Positions 39,784 to 49,278 are shown, counted from the first letter of the stretch. The stretch is 64,000 nt of DNA from Bacteroidales bacterium (GCA_016931855.1 JAFGDZ010000076.1:1-64000); one strand, 5' to 3'. Program-made: numbers and translations. The notes: a model not told the origin generated them from the letters alone.

Positions 39784-41076
39784 TTGTTTAATAAATACCT
39801 ATCCGTATGTGCTAAACTGGCGGTGCTGATGTATGCATTCTGCCAGTTTCATTTTATAGCCTATTCTGGTGTAGTAAATCCGCCTACAGCCAAGGATAGA
39901 ATTGTTGAGGCTATGGACAGCCTTAAGTATCTTGGCGTATTCCCCGATTCGCTAAACGTTATAGCTAAACAAACGGATAACCTGCCCGACCTTGCCTACG
40001 AGTATAAGCTAGCAGCCATTGATGCCTATTCGCCTATAGATTTTGATTACAACCAGCACGTGCGCCGCTATATTAGCATTTACGCCACCGAGCGCCCAGG
40101 GCAAGTTTCACAAATGCTGGGCCTATCAAAATACTACTTTCCCCTTTTCGATGAGTACCTAGATAAGTACCAGCTACCATTGGAGCTTAAGTACCTATCG
40201 GTAGTAGAGTCGGCACTAAACCCTTTAGCCGTTAGCACAAGCGGTGCGGTTGGCCTTTGGCAGTTTAAAATCAACTCGGGCAAGATGTTCGATTTGGAGG
40301 TTAACTCCTATGTTGATGACCGCATGGATCCCGATAAGTCAACTGAGGCTGCATGTAAGTATCTACTCTACCTTTACCGTATTTTTAACGATTGGCACTT
40401 AGCCCTTGCCGCATACAATACTGGGCCTGGAGCGGTTAGGAATGCCATTCAGCGTTCGGGTGGAGAAACTAACTTCTGGAAGCTTTACCCGCATTTGCCA
40501 GAGGTTGCCCAGAATTATGTTTCGGCATTTATTGCTGCTGCCTATATCATGAACAACTATGCCGATCATGGTATTGAACCAGCAGAACCAATTGTAAACT
40601 ATATGGAAACCGATACCGTTGCCGTACGAAAACCCTTATCGCTAAGGGTTGTTTCGCAAAGGCTAAATATTGGTATCGATCTACTTCGGTTCCTTAACCC
40701 AACCTTTAGGCGCGACTATGTTCCTGCCGGAGAGCGTATCTACTACCTTCGTCTGCCTAGTGGGCTCACAAAATCGTTTATTGGACAGGAAGAGAGCCTA
40801 TACGCCCAGCCCGAAAGCAAGAAGAGCTACCACGATGTTGTGCAAAACGCAGGCTCAATACAGAACAAGGTTAAAATATACCATAGGGTTAGGAGCGGTG
40901 AGTATCTTCATAAAATATCCATGAAGTATGGCTGTACAACCGACGATTTAATTGCCTGGAACCCCAACTCGGGCACAGAGCTTTCTGTTGGACAAATTCT
41001 TACCGTTTGGGTAGATAAGTTTACCTATAATAGGCTCAGCAAATCCATGGAGATTGATAGTATTCCTGCAAATTAG
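39784..41076 (+). CDS. MltD-like lytic transglycosylase with C-terminal LysM
   Basis: The 430-residue protein cleaves peptidoglycan glycan strands. A signal-like hydrophobic N-terminus comes first, then a GH23 transglycosylase domain at about residues 115-260 with catalytic E142 (KYLSVVESALNP), SGAVGLWQF and AAYNTGPGAVRNAI (in parts), and finally a single LysM at about 365-413 (YHRVRSGEYLHKISMKYGC, GQILTVWV). The TTG at 39784 is used as start because it gives a proper basic n-region (MFNKYLSVCAKL); the ATG at 39829 would give a shorter signal. It follows tatA by 11 bases. Confidence 0.88.
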   Translation: MFNKYLSVCAKLAVLMYAFCQFHFIAYSGVVNPPTAKDRIVEAMDSLKYLGVFPDSLNVIAKQTDNLPDLAYEYKLAAIDAYSPIDFDYNQHVRRYISIYATERPGQVSQMLGLSKYYFPLFDEYLDKYQLPLELKYLSVVESALNPLAVSTSGAVGLWQFKINSGKMFDLEVNSYVDDRMDPDKSTEAACKYLLYLYRIFNDWHLALAAYNTGPGAVRNAIQRSGGETNFWKLYPHLPEVAQNYVSAFIAAAYIMNNYADHGIEPAEPIVNYMETDTVAVRKPLSLRVVSQRLNIGIDLLRFLNPTFRRDYVPAGERIYYLRLPSGLTKSFIGQEESLYAQPESKKSYHDVVQNAGSIQNKVKIYHRVRSGEYLHKISMKYGCTTDDLIAWNPNSGTELSVGQILTVWVDKFTYNRLSKSMEIDSIPAN

Positions 41077-41148
41077 GTACGAGCAACTAGAGAGGGAATA
41101 GATCAGGAGAACCATACTGACCATTTTATTGGGATATACTCCACTGTG

Positions 41149-41180
41149 TTTGGTTCTCTATATATTAAACCTTAATTTTG
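41149..41180 (+). promoter_or_regulatory. Promoter of the DUF4837 lipoprotein gene
   Basis: TTTG at 41149-41152 lies 20 bases from TAATTTTG at 41173-41180, fitting the Bacteroidota consensus. The ATG is at 41264, giving a leader of about 75 bases. Confidence 0.7.
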
Positions 41181-41263
41181 GGTTACCTTTTATGGAATTT
41201 CTATGTAACGATACTCTACTAGGTAGAAAACCATTCCCAAGTAGTAAATAAAATCGACATAAG

Positions 41264-42280
41264 ATGAAAAAAATAGTAGTAATTGTTGGTATTCTGGCTC
41301 TTGCATTGGCAACAATAAGCTCATGCAAAAAGGGTAGCCAGGGCAAACGTTCCTTTCTACCCAATGTAACGGGTAGGGCAGGTGAGGTTTTAGTGGTGCT
41401 TCCACGCGATTTAAAGAACGATACCATTACTGGAACCTTTAGGGCAATTCTTGGCGATGACTACCCTTTCCTTCCTCAGTCGGAACCTATGTTTGATATG
41501 ATTTTTGTACCCAGCGAGAACTTTGGCGATATATTTAGGTCGCATCGGAACATTGTGTACACCAAGGTTGACAAGTCCGTTACAAAGTCTCAAATTACCG
41601 TACAACGCGATGTTTGGGCTTCGCCACAAACGGTTATCTCCTTCTCAAGCCCAACGTATGATAGCCTTCGCCTATTTGTTGCTGCACAAAAAGATAACTT
41701 TATAAAGTACCTAGAGCAGGCTGAGCGCGATAGAATAGTTCAGAATGCAATACAGTACGAGGCAACGGGTACTAGAGAGTATTTAAAGAGGAAGTTTGGC
41801 GTATCGATGTACCTTCCCAAGGGTTATAGAGTTAATCTTGATACTACAAATTTTGCATGGATTAGCCATGAAACACCAGAGATTAGTCAGGGTGTTCTTG
41901 TGTACGAGTTCCCTTACACCGATGAGAATACCTTTACCTCTGAGTACCTAGTTGAGCGCCGAAACGAGTTTGTTGGCAAGTTTATTCCTGGGCCTACAAC
42001 TGGTAGCTACATGATTACTAGCACCTTTTTCCCTCCTCAGTACACCCCTATGATGTACAAAAACAGGTACTTTGGGCAACTACGTGGGTTGTGGGATGTA
42101 CACAAGCACCCAATGGGAGGGCCGTTTGTTAGTCTTGTTACTTTGGACGAGGCCAAGAGTAGAATTATTGTTGTTGAAGGGTTTGTTTACGCACCGGGAA
42201 AGGATAAGCGTAATTACCTAAGGCAATTGGAGGCGTTGCTATTTACCTTTGCATTAGAACGCGCCGATACAAAGAAGTAG
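41264..42280 (+). CDS. DUF4837 family lipoprotein
   Basis: The 338-residue lipoprotein (lipobox ISSC, Cys21) shows the DUF4837 pattern: NVTGRAGEVLVVLPRD, LPQSEPMFDMIFVP, FRSHRNIVYTKVD and DVWASPQTVISFSSPTYDSL (in parts), then YMITSTFFPPQYTPMMYKN (in parts) and VEGFVYAPGKDKRNYLRQLE (in parts). It is conserved in Bacteroidota and its function is unknown. It has its own promoter (41149-41180) and shares a strong bidirectional terminator with lpxA. Confidence 0.88.
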   Translation: MKKIVVIVGILALALATISSCKKGSQGKRSFLPNVTGRAGEVLVVLPRDLKNDTITGTFRAILGDDYPFLPQSEPMFDMIFVPSENFGDIFRSHRNIVYTKVDKSVTKSQITVQRDVWASPQTVISFSSPTYDSLRLFVAAQKDNFIKYLEQAERDRIVQNAIQYEATGTREYLKRKFGVSMYLPKGYRVNLDTTNFAWISHETPEISQGVLVYEFPYTDENTFTSEYLVERRNEFVGKFIPGPTTGSYMITSTFFPPQYTPMMYKNRYFGQLRGLWDVHKHPMGGPFVSLVTLDEAKSRIIVVEGFVYAPGKDKRNYLRQLEALLFTFALERADTKK

Positions 42281-42300
42281 TAAGCCTTATAATAGCATAT

Positions 42301-42342
42301 AAACCAAAACGCCTTGAGAAAACTCTCAAGGCGTTTTGGTTT
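42301..42342. terminator. Perfect 19-bp bidirectional terminator
   Basis: AAACCAAAACGCCTTGAGA (42301-42319) pairs perfectly with TCTCAAGGCGTTTTGGTTT (42324-42342) around a 4-base loop, between the convergent DUF4837 and lpxA genes. Confidence 0.93.
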
Positions 42343-42361
42343 ATGCTTGCGTGTAGTGCGC

Positions 42362-43174
42362 TTAATCGTCTAAGTCGGCAGAACTTGCTGAAGATGATGA
42401 CGCAGCCCTAATTACGCCGCGCTTCGAGTTCCTGACAAAGGTCACAATCTCATCCCTCTCAGGCGAATGCGGAACCTCCAGCTCTATCTTTTCAAGTGCT
42501 TGCGATACATTTAGCCCCATATTGTAAAGTATGCGATAGATTTCATGAATCTGGGCAACTTTCTCGGGAGAGAAGTTTCTTCTACGTAGCCCAATAGAGT
42601 TTAGCCCAGCAAAAATCAATGGCTCTCGTCCTGCGGTTACGTATGGAGGAACGTCTTTGTTAACTTTTGATCCACCCTGAATTATTACATGAGAGCCAAT
42701 ATGTTCAAACTGGTGCACTAGAATACCTCCAGAAAGAATCGCAAAATCATCAATTTCAACCTCTCCTGCTAGCTGGGTGCTATTGCCTAGTATTATTCTG
42801 TCGCCAAGAACACAATCGTGGGCAACATGAACGTATGCCATTAGCAAACAACCGCTACCAACTTTTGTAAATCCGCGCGAAGCGGTACCTCTGTTAACGG
42901 TTACAAACTCGCGTAGCGTAGTATTATCGCCAATAATTGCAGTGGTTTTTTCGCCCTTGAACTTTAGATCCTGAGGGATACCAGATACTACTGCACCAGA
43001 GTGAACGTTACAGTTTTTACCAATGCGGGCACCATCAAGAATGCTTACATTAGGTCCAATATAAGTGCCTTCTCCAATTTCAACATCACCAGCAATGTAA
43101 GCAAAGGGTTCAACTACAACACCGTTGCCTAGCTTTGCATTGGGATGAACATATGCTAAAGGGGATACGCTCAT
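42362..43174 (-). CDS. lpxA: Acyl-ACP--UDP-N-acetylglucosamine O-acyltransferase
   Basis: The 270-residue trimeric left-handed beta-helix enzyme performs the first step of lipid A synthesis. Hexapeptide repeats fill about residues 8-190 (VHPNAKLGNGVVVEPFAYI (in parts), VSILDGARIGKNC), with the LpxA signatures VNRGTASRGFTKVG, YVHVAHDCVLGD (catalytic His region) and LAGEVEIDDFAI; the helical C-terminal domain follows (GLNSIGLRRRNFS). An acidic/serine-rich tail of about 12 residues ends the protein. It lies 2 bases after lpxC-fabZ, so it is the last gene of the operon. Confidence 0.96.
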   Translation of the reverse strand: MSVSPLAYVHPNAKLGNGVVVEPFAYIAGDVEIGEGTYIGPNVSILDGARIGKNCNVHSGAVVSGIPQDLKFKGEKTTAIIGDNTTLREFVTVNRGTASRGFTKVGSGCLLMAYVHVAHDCVLGDRIILGNSTQLAGEVEIDDFAILSGGILVHQFEHIGSHVIIQGGSKVNKDVPPYVTAGREPLIFAGLNSIGLRRRNFSPEKVAQIHEIYRILYNMGLNVSQALEKIELEVPHSPERDEIVTFVRNSKRGVIRAASSSSASSADLDD

Positions 43175-43176
43175 AC

Positions 43177-44574
43177 TTACTTTGTTTTTATGATTTGTGC
43201 CATTAATTCGCCTTCCATAACAAGTTGGTCGCCAACAAATGCTTGTCCGTACATGTTAGCTATTCCCCTACGAATAGGCTCAATAAGTTCCATCCTAAAT
43301 ATAAGGGTATCGCCAGGAACTACTTTTCGCTTAAACTTAACCCTGTCAATTTTAAGGAAGTAGGTTGAGTAGTTCTCTGGGTCGGGAACGGTGTTTAGAA
43401 CAAGGATTCCTCCAACTTGTGCCATTGCTTCAATCTGAAGAACGCCAGGCATTACAGGCTCATTGGGGAAGTGCCCAACAAAAAAGCCCTCGTTCATGGT
43501 AACGTTCTTTAAACCTACCACAGATGTTTCGTCCATGCTAAGGATTTTGTCAACAAGGAGGAATGGCGGACGGTGCGGTAGCACGTTCTGAATTTGCAGA
43601 ATGTTAAGCAACGGCTGTGCGTTGGGGTTAACCACAGGAATATTGGGTTTATTGGCCTCTTTGCGCGCCTGCTTGCGAATTATTTTAGCAAATTCGGTAT
43701 TTGCGTGATGTCCGGGACGAACGCCAATAATCTTCCCTTTAATTCTACGACCAACAAGAGCTAGGTCGCCCACCATATCAAGCAGCTTATGCCTTGCTGG
43801 TTCGTTGGAGAAGTGTAGGTCAAGGTTATTTAGGATGCCCTCTGGCTTCATCTGGATGTGAGGCTTGTTAAATAGGTCGGCAATTCTATCCAGCTCTCCC
43901 TGTGCAACCTCTTTCTCCATAATCACAATGGCATTCTCTAAATCGCCACCTTTTATCAGGTTATTCTTTAGAAGGAACTCTAGCTCATGGAAGAAAACAA
44001 AGGTGCGGCAAGGAGAAATCTCCTTAGTAAAATCGTTAAGCGAGTCTAACTTTGCGTACTGATGCCCAAGTATTCTTGAGTTATAGTCAATTAGCACATC
44101 AAGGCTAAAGGTCTCATCGGGGTACGCAATTATCTCGATGTTATTCTTAGGATCGGTGTAAACAATCTTCTCCTTAATAACATAGAACTCTCTGTTTGCA
44201 TCCTGCTCAACGGTTCCCGTTTTATTGATGGCCTCAACAAAGTACCTTGAGCTACCATCCATAATGGGCATCTCAGGGCCATCAACCTGAATAACAGCGT
44301 TGTCAACGCCGCAGCCAATAAGAGCAGCCATAACATGCTCTATGGTGCTAACTTTTGCCCCGTTCTGCTCAATGGTTGTTCCACGAGAGGTGTCAACAAC
44401 ATTATCGGCAATTGCTTCAATAATTGGTTGTTCAGGAAGGTCAACTCGCTGAAAAACAAAACCAGTGGACACCTCAGAAGGGTTAATTATTAAGGTAACA
44501 TCAACCCCTGTATGGAGACCTTTGCCTTTAAGCACAACTGGTTGGGCAAGTGTTCTCTGTTTCTCTAATGACAT
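43177..44574 (-). CDS. lpxC/fabZ: Bifunctional LpxC deacetylase / FabZ dehydratase
   Basis: The 465-residue fusion carries UDP-3-O-acyl-GlcNAc deacetylase (LpxC, about residues 1-300), the committed step of lipid A synthesis, and beta-hydroxyacyl-ACP dehydratase (FabZ, about 315-465). LpxC zinc motifs are STIEHVMAAL and LLDMVGDLALVGRRIKGK (in parts), with the PGHHANTEF stretch. FabZ shows LPHRPPFLLVDKI, GHFPNEPVMPGVLQIEAMAQVGG (in parts) with the catalytic His and Glu. This fusion is characteristic of Bacteroidota and a few other phyla. The ATG at 44574 (MSLEKQRTLAQPV) fits homologues better than the one at 44604. Operon with lpxD upstream and lpxA downstream. Confidence 0.96.
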   Translation of the reverse strand: MSLEKQRTLAQPVVLKGKGLHTGVDVTLIINPSEVSTGFVFQRVDLPEQPIIEAIADNVVDTSRGTTIEQNGAKVSTIEHVMAALIGCGVDNAVIQVDGPEMPIMDGSSRYFVEAINKTGTVEQDANREFYVIKEKIVYTDPKNNIEIIAYPDETFSLDVLIDYNSRILGHQYAKLDSLNDFTKEISPCRTFVFFHELEFLLKNNLIKGGDLENAIVIMEKEVAQGELDRIADLFNKPHIQMKPEGILNNLDLHFSNEPARHKLLDMVGDLALVGRRIKGKIIGVRPGHHANTEFAKIIRKQARKEANKPNIPVVNPNAQPLLNILQIQNVLPHRPPFLLVDKILSMDETSVVGLKNVTMNEGFFVGHFPNEPVMPGVLQIEAMAQVGGILVLNTVPDPENYSTYFLKIDRVKFKRKVVPGDTLIFRMELIEPIRRGIANMYGQAFVGDQLVMEGELMAQIIKTK

Positions 44575-44637
44575 ATTTACTCTGTTCTTCTTATTAACAT
44601 ACAAAAGGGAATGCTGTGGATAAGCATTCCCATTAAG

Positions 44638-45672
44638 CTATTCAGATATAGCGTCTAAGCGTCTTCTTATACTATCAATCTCTTTTCGAATTTCGGGGAA
44701 ATTCCTGAAAAGAACAAACGATCGATGGAACTGTCCTGCGCTCATGGCCGGTGAGCCAATTAGCACTTCCCCTGGTTTCTTTACTGAGTTTGAGATACCC
44801 GTTTGGGCCGATAGTTTAACCCCTTCGGCAATTGAGATGTGACCAATTATGCCAACCTGACCGCCAAACATGCAGTTTTTGCCAATTTTTGTGGATCCTG
44901 CAATGCCTGTTTGGGCTGCTATAACGGTGTTTTCTCCAATGTCAACGTTATGGGCTATTTGAATTAGGTTATCCAGCTTAGCTCCTTTACGTATTATTGT
45001 TGAGCCCATGGTTGCCCTATCAATGGTGGTGTTTGCGCCAATCTCAACATTGTCCTCAAGAACCACGTTGCCTATTTGTGGTATTTTGTGGTAGCTGCCA
45101 TCGGGTTGCGGAGCAAAGCCAAATCCATCGGAACCAATAACTGCTCCGGCGTGTAATACGCAGCTGCTGCCAACTACGCACTCATCGTAAACCTTAACGC
45201 CTGCATAAATTATGGTGTTGTCGCCAACTTTTGCGTTGTCGCCAATGTATGAGTTAGGGTATATTTTGGTGTTTTTGCCTATAGTTACGTTCTCGCCAAT
45301 GTAAACAAAGGCTCCAATGTAAGCGTCCTGGCCAATTGTTGCCGATGGCTCTATAGCAGCCTGCTTGTGAACACCTGTTTTTGCTCCTTTTGCTTGGTTT
45401 ACCAACTCTAGCAGCTTGGCAAACGACTCGTAAGCATTGGGAACTCTAATTAACGTACAGCTAACCTCCTGTTCTAGCACCAAGTCGTTATTTACTAGCA
45501 CAACCGACGATTGAGTTTCGTAAATATACTTCTCATACTTTGGGTTAGAGAGGAATGAGAGGGCACCAGGCTTTCCCTCCTCTATTTTTGCAACTGTATT
45601 TACTTTGATATCAGGATTGCCTTCAACTTGTCCTCCAAGAAATGTTGCAATCGCCTGGGCAGAAAATTCCAT
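44638..45672 (-). CDS. lpxD: UDP-3-O-acylglucosamine N-acyltransferase
   Basis: The 344-residue enzyme adds the N-linked 3-hydroxyacyl chain in lipid A synthesis. An N-terminal uridine-binding domain (about residues 1-100, [18 protein letters not shown] (in parts)) is followed by the left-handed beta-helix (about 100-300) with [20 protein letters not shown] (in parts) and the catalytic His in [19 protein letters not shown] (in parts), then a helical C-terminus. It precedes lpxC-fabZ by 63 bases; -7-like box at 45698-45705. Confidence 0.96.
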   Translation of the reverse strand: MEFSAQAIATFLGGQVEGNPDIKVNTVAKIEEGKPGALSFLSNPKYEKYIYETQSSVVLVNNDLVLEQEVSCTLIRVPNAYESFAKLLELVNQAKGAKTGVHKQAAIEPSATIGQDAYIGAFVYIGENVTIGKNTKIYPNSYIGDNAKVGDNTIIYAGVKVYDECVVGSSCVLHAGAVIGSDGFGFAPQPDGSYHKIPQIGNVVLEDNVEIGANTTIDRATMGSTIIRKGAKLDNLIQIAHNVDIGENTVIAAQTGIAGSTKIGKNCMFGGQVGIIGHISIAEGVKLSAQTGISNSVKKPGEVLIGSPAMSAGQFHRSFVLFRNFPEIRKEIDSIRRRLDAISE

Positions 45673-45697
45673 ATTTAGCTGAAATTTAAATTTGCGA

Positions 45698-45705
45698 CAA
45701 AACTA
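45698..45705 (-). promoter_or_regulatory. Possible -7 box of lpxD
   Basis: CAAAACTA on the plus strand reads TAGTTTTG on the minus strand, 25 bases before the lpxD ATG. It lies between the HD-hydrolase stop and lpxD, so lpxD may be transcribed independently as well as from upstream. Confidence 0.4.
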
Positions 45706-45715
45706 ACTATTTATA

Positions 45716-46975
45716 TTAATTTACTCTAAGCTCTTTGGGGTAGCAAAAGAAATATTTTTTGACTTCCTTCGATAAAACCTGTGTATTCAGCATGTCCGAT
45801 GCTTCTGTAATTTCTACTAATTCGCCATTATTGTACAGAATTTTTATTGATTCGTCCGACGAGCAGTAGGCATTGTTACTTACAGAGTCGGAGTAAACAA
45901 AGTAATCTACATGCTTTGCTATGCTGGGGTTATGCTTGGCCACCTCGCTTTTAATGTGCTCAATTCTGGTTGCATCAAAGGCGGCGTTTCTGTATTCTAT
46001 TTTAAGAAGCCTCCTGTTAATAAGCATTTTGGCTAGTGCCGATAGCACTGGGTCGCTATTGGTTACCCACTGCTTAACTGCTACCATAATATCGTTATCG
46101 TCAATATTAGCAAAATGCAGAAGCGCTTCGGGTGTTGCAGATTCTCCCTCCTTGGCAAAAAAATCGGCCTCAGTAACATTTTGGGATAGGAAGTAAAGTA
46201 GGGATGGTGTGCCAAAAAGCGGATGGTTGCTCTGTGCCAGCTCCCGGGCTCGTTGCATAAGGCGTATTAGCATTTGGTCTGCCACAACCACTGTTTTGTG
46301 CAGGTAAACCTGCCAGTACATTAGCCTGCGGGCAATTAGGAACTTCTCTATGGAGTAAATGCCCTTTGCCTCAACCACCAGCTCGTCGTTTTTTGTATCC
46401 AGCATCTTAATAATTCTCTCAGATCCAATTGTTCCCTCGGTTACGCCAGAGAAAAAGCTGTCGCGGCGCAGGTAGTCCAGCCTATCCATGTCTAGCTGGC
46501 TGGATACCAGCTGGTGAAGGAATCGCTTATGGTAGGTATCCTCAAACACACTTATAGCTAGGGTTAGCTTACCATCCATTTGCTTGTTTAGCTCTGCCAT
46601 AAAGCTGCGGCTAATAGTCTCGTGGTTTACATTATGGGCAATGCTGTACTCCAGTGAGTGGGAAAAAGGGCCGTGCCCAATGTCGTGTAGCAGAATGGCC
46701 ACGGTTGCAGCTTCGGCTTCTTGGTCGGTAATGTGGTGTCCCTTGGAGCGCAGCACCGTGATAGCCGAGGTCATTAAGTGAACGGCTCCCAGCGCATGCT
46801 GAAAGCGGGTATGGTTGGCGCCAGGATAAACCAAGTACGTTAGACCCAGCTGCCTAATATTGCGAAGGCGCTGGAAAAACGGATGCTCTATAAGGTCGAA
46901 AACAAGTGGGTGCTGGATGTTTATAAAGCCATGCACCGGATCGTTTACAATTTTCTTCTTGTTGGTTAAATCCAT
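45716..46975 (-). CDS. HD-domain phosphohydrolase, dGTPase-like
   Basis: The 419-residue protein is an HD-superfamily enzyme. Metal-binding motifs are H in HTRFQHALGAVHLM, the HD pair in AILLHDIGHGPFSHSLE, and D in LDMDRLDYLRRDSF. The opening NDPVHGFINIQHPLVFDLI (in parts) and PFFQRLRNIRQLGLTYLV (in parts) are typical of the SAMHD1/YdhJ-like group found beside lpxD in Bacteroidota. The substrate is unknown, perhaps a deoxynucleotide or a nucleotide signal. The ATG at 46975 (MDLTNKKKI) is preferred over 46984. It is upstream of lpxD in the same direction. Confidence 0.9.
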   Translation of the reverse strand: MDLTNKKKIVNDPVHGFINIQHPLVFDLIEHPFFQRLRNIRQLGLTYLVYPGANHTRFQHALGAVHLMTSAITVLRSKGHHITDQEAEAATVAILLHDIGHGPFSHSLEYSIAHNVNHETISRSFMAELNKQMDGKLTLAISVFEDTYHKRFLHQLVSSQLDMDRLDYLRRDSFFSGVTEGTIGSERIIKMLDTKNDELVVEAKGIYSIEKFLIARRLMYWQVYLHKTVVVADQMLIRLMQRARELAQSNHPLFGTPSLLYFLSQNVTEADFFAKEGESATPEALLHFANIDDNDIMVAVKQWVTNSDPVLSALAKMLINRRLLKIEYRNAAFDATRIEHIKSEVAKHNPSIAKHVDYFVYSDSVSNNAYCSSDESIKILYNNGELVEITEASDMLNTQVLSKEVKKYFFCYPKELRVN

Positions 46976-47454
46976 GGCAAACAATTAATAGGGGGGTAAA
47001 TATACGATATTACTTTCCGCAAAAGGAAGCGTCCAAAGTGCGCGTAGGGCATATCTGCTTCTGTAACGTTGTGTAAGCAATATAACAGCAAGAATAATAA
47101 AAGGTTGGTGTAAGTAACGCACGTGCTCCTAAAAACGTTAAAAATCGTTATAATAGTATGCGCAATGTCCTATTGCTCTTTTTTCTCTGTTAAAAAGAGT
47201 TACTTTGCCTCCAATTCCTGCTGGTTTTTTGCTTAGAGTGGATAAATGAGTCCGTTTAGAGCTTCTTACACAAGAAAAGTAAGGTAAGTTTAATTTGGCA
47301 ATCCATCGTTATGCTCATAGTTTAATAATGCAAAGGGCTTTATTTTTAGTGCCTTTCAGTGCATTTTCCTCTTGGCTCAGCGTTTTTTTATTGGATTGTT
47401 TACAGCCCCTTTATACCTTATTTAAACTATTTCCTTAATTTTCAGACAAATATT

Positions 47455-47485
47455 TTTGACAAAAAAACTTTTTTTCCTACTTTTG
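47455..47485 (+). promoter_or_regulatory. Promoter of the rimP-nusA-infB operon
   Basis: TTTG at 47455-47458 lies exactly 19 bases from TACTTTTG at 47478-47485, the best promoter match in the window, in line with the high expression expected for this translation operon. Confidence 0.85.
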
Positions 47486-47508
47486 CATCGGCAAAGGCGC
47501 AAAAAGTG

Positions 47509-47527
47509 CAGGGGACAGTGTCCCCTG
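47509..47527 (+). promoter_or_regulatory. Perfect palindrome in the rimP leader
   Basis: CAGGGGACA (47509-47517) is the exact inverted repeat of TGTCCCCTG (47519-47527) around one base, followed by TTTTGTT. It lies between the expected transcript start (about 47491) and the rimP ATG at 47551. As RNA it forms a GC-rich hairpin with a short U-rich tail, as expected of an attenuator; as DNA it could be an operator. Confidence 0.65.
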
Positions 47528-47550
47528 TTTTGTTACCCGGACATATCAGT

Positions 47551-48018
47551 ATGATACAGAAAGAAAAAATTGAAAGTTTAGTAGAGCAGCACATTGCTGG
47601 AACCGACATGTTTATTGTTGAGGTTGCAGTGAGTGTGGCTAATCACATTTCGGTGGTGCTTGACGCAGACTCAAGCATAACCATCGACAAGTGCGTTGAA
47701 ATAAGCCGGCTAATAGAGGGAAGTCTCGACCGCGAAGCGGAGGACTTTGACCTAGAGGTATCGTCGGCTGGCTTAGGACTACCACTAGTATTAACTAGGC
47801 AGTACATTAAAAGCATCGGACAGGATGTTGAGGTGCTTCTGCTTAGCGGAGTAAAGCAAAAGGGCACGCTGGTATCGGCCAATGAGGAGGGTTTTGTGAT
47901 AGAGGAAACCAAGAAGATGCTAGTGGAGGGTAAAAAGCGCAAGCAAGATGTTACCCTTACGCACCAGTTTGCCTACAACGAAGTGAAAACAACAAGAATA
48001 GTAATCGCATTCCGATAA
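47551..48018 (+). CDS. rimP: Ribosome maturation factor RimP
   Basis: The 155-residue protein assists 30S subunit assembly. The start is the ATG at 47551 (MIQKEKIESLVEQHIAG), as the frame before it is the leader. Conserved RimP features are VEVAVSVANHISVVLDAD-like strand (VSVANHISVVLD), SITIDKCVEISRLIEGSLD (in parts) and EVSSAGLGLPLVLTRQYIK (in parts) (family: VSSPGLDRPL), followed by a C-terminal SH3-like barrel. First gene of the conserved rimP-nusA-infB operon. Confidence 0.93.
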   Translation: MIQKEKIESLVEQHIAGTDMFIVEVAVSVANHISVVLDADSSITIDKCVEISRLIEGSLDREAEDFDLEVSSAGLGLPLVLTRQYIKSIGQDVEVLLLSGVKQKGTLVSANEEGFVIEETKKMLVEGKKRKQDVTLTHQFAYNEVKTTRIVIAFR

Positions 48019-48039
48019 GTATTGTAAATTTTAGGTACA

Positions 48040-49278
48040 ATGGAAAACCTGAATCTGATCGACACATTTGCCGAGTTTAAAGAGCTAAAAAACATTGATA
48101 GGCCCACTATGATGAGTGTGCTTGAGGATGTTTTTAGGAGCATGCTAATAAAGATGCACGGCTCCGATGATAACTATGATATTATCATCAATATCGACAA
48201 GGGCGACTTTGAAATATGGCGAAATCGCGAGGTGGTTGAAGACGGCATGGTAGATGATCCTAACAGGCAGATTTCCCTCTCGGAAGCTAAACGCATTGAC
48301 GACGACTACGAAGTAGGTGAGGAAGTAACCGACGAGGTTAAGCTTATCGACTTTGGGCGCCGCGCCATTCTTGCCCTAAGGCAAAACCTTACGGCACGCA
48401 TTCTTGAACTTGAGAAGAACAACGTTTACAACAAGTACAAGGATCGTATTGGCGACATTATTACTGGAGAGGTTTACCAGGTTTGGAAAAAGGAGATTCT
48501 TGTTCTCGACGATGAGAACAACGAGCTTATCCTTCCCAAAACGGAGCAAATTCCTTCCGACTACTTCCGCAAGGGCGACGCAATACGTGCCGTTGTGGTA
48601 AGGGTTGAAATGCGCAACAACTCTCCGCTAATCATCCTATCCAGAACATCGCCCGTATTCCTTGAGCGCCTATTTGAACTTGAAGTACCCGAGATTTTTG
48701 ATGGCCTAATCACCATCAAGAACATTGTGCGTATGCCTGGCGAACGCGCCAAGGTGGCAGTAGAGTCTTACGACGAGAGAATTGACCCAGTTGGAGCATG
48801 TGTTGGTATGAAGGGTAGCCGTATTCACGGTATCGTTCGCGAGTTACGCAATGAGAACATTGACGTAATTAACTACACTACTAACCTCCAGCTTTACATT
48901 ACCCGTGCACTTAGCCCTGCAAAAATATCATCAATAAAAATTGATGAGGTGGGCAAGCGTGCCGACGTTTACCTTAAGCCCAACGAGGTGTCGTTGGCCA
49001 TTGGTAAAGGCGGGTTTAACATTAAGCTGGCAAGCCAGCTTACCGGCTATGAGATTGACGTTTACCGCGAAACCGATGTAGAGGACGAGGAAGATGTTAA
49101 CCTAGATGAATTCTCTGACGAGATTGATAGCTGGATTATTGATACACTAAAGGGTGTTGGATGCGACACAGCCAAAAGCGTACTCGAAATTCCGTTTAGC
49201 GAGCTAGTTAAACGAACCGATTTAGAGGACGAGACTGTTCGTGAGGTGCTTAGAATTTTGAAATCGGAATTTGAATAG
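48040..49278 (+). CDS. nusA: Transcription termination/antitermination factor NusA
   Basis: The 412-residue RNA polymerase partner acts in pausing, termination and antitermination. An N-terminal domain (about residues 1-125) is followed by S1 (about 135-200, GDIITGEVYQVWKKEILVLD (in parts)), KH1 and KH2 (about 205-345; DPVGACVGMKGSRIHGIVRE (in parts), VSLAIGKGGFNIKLASQLTG (in parts)), and a short acidic C-terminal part. It lacks the long second acidic repeat of E. coli NusA, as usual in Bacteroidota. It lies 21 bases after rimP. Confidence 0.96.
   Translation: MENLNLIDTFAEFKELKNIDRPTMMSVLEDVFRSMLIKMHGSDDNYDIIINIDKGDFEIWRNREVVEDGMVDDPNRQISLSEAKRIDDDYEVGEEVTDEVKLIDFGRRAILALRQNLTARILELEKNNVYNKYKDRIGDIITGEVYQVWKKEILVLDDENNELILPKTEQIPSDYFRKGDAIRAVVVRVEMRNNSPLIILSRTSPVFLERLFELEVPEIFDGLITIKNIVRMPGERAKVAVESYDERIDPVGACVGMKGSRIHGIVRELRNENIDVINYTTNLQLYITRALSPAKISSIKIDEVGKRADVYLKPNEVSLAIGKGGFNIKLASQLTGYEIDVYRETDVEDEEDVNLDEFSDEIDSWIIDTLKGVGCDTAKSVLEIPFSELVKRTDLEDETVREVLRILKSEFE

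Larger units (their letters stand above)
46976..47550. other. 575-base intergenic region with the rimP promoter and leader
   Basis: The left 470 bases are AT-rich and contain no gene I can support. The right part holds a near-perfect promoter (47455-47485) and the rimP leader with a 19-base palindrome (47509-47527). The open frame from 47359 that runs into rimP is just the leader read through. Confidence 0.6.

Noticed and set aside
47359-47550. Longer N-terminal extension of RimP
   Set aside because: The extension spans the promoter boxes and palindrome; the conserved RimP start is the ATG at 47551.
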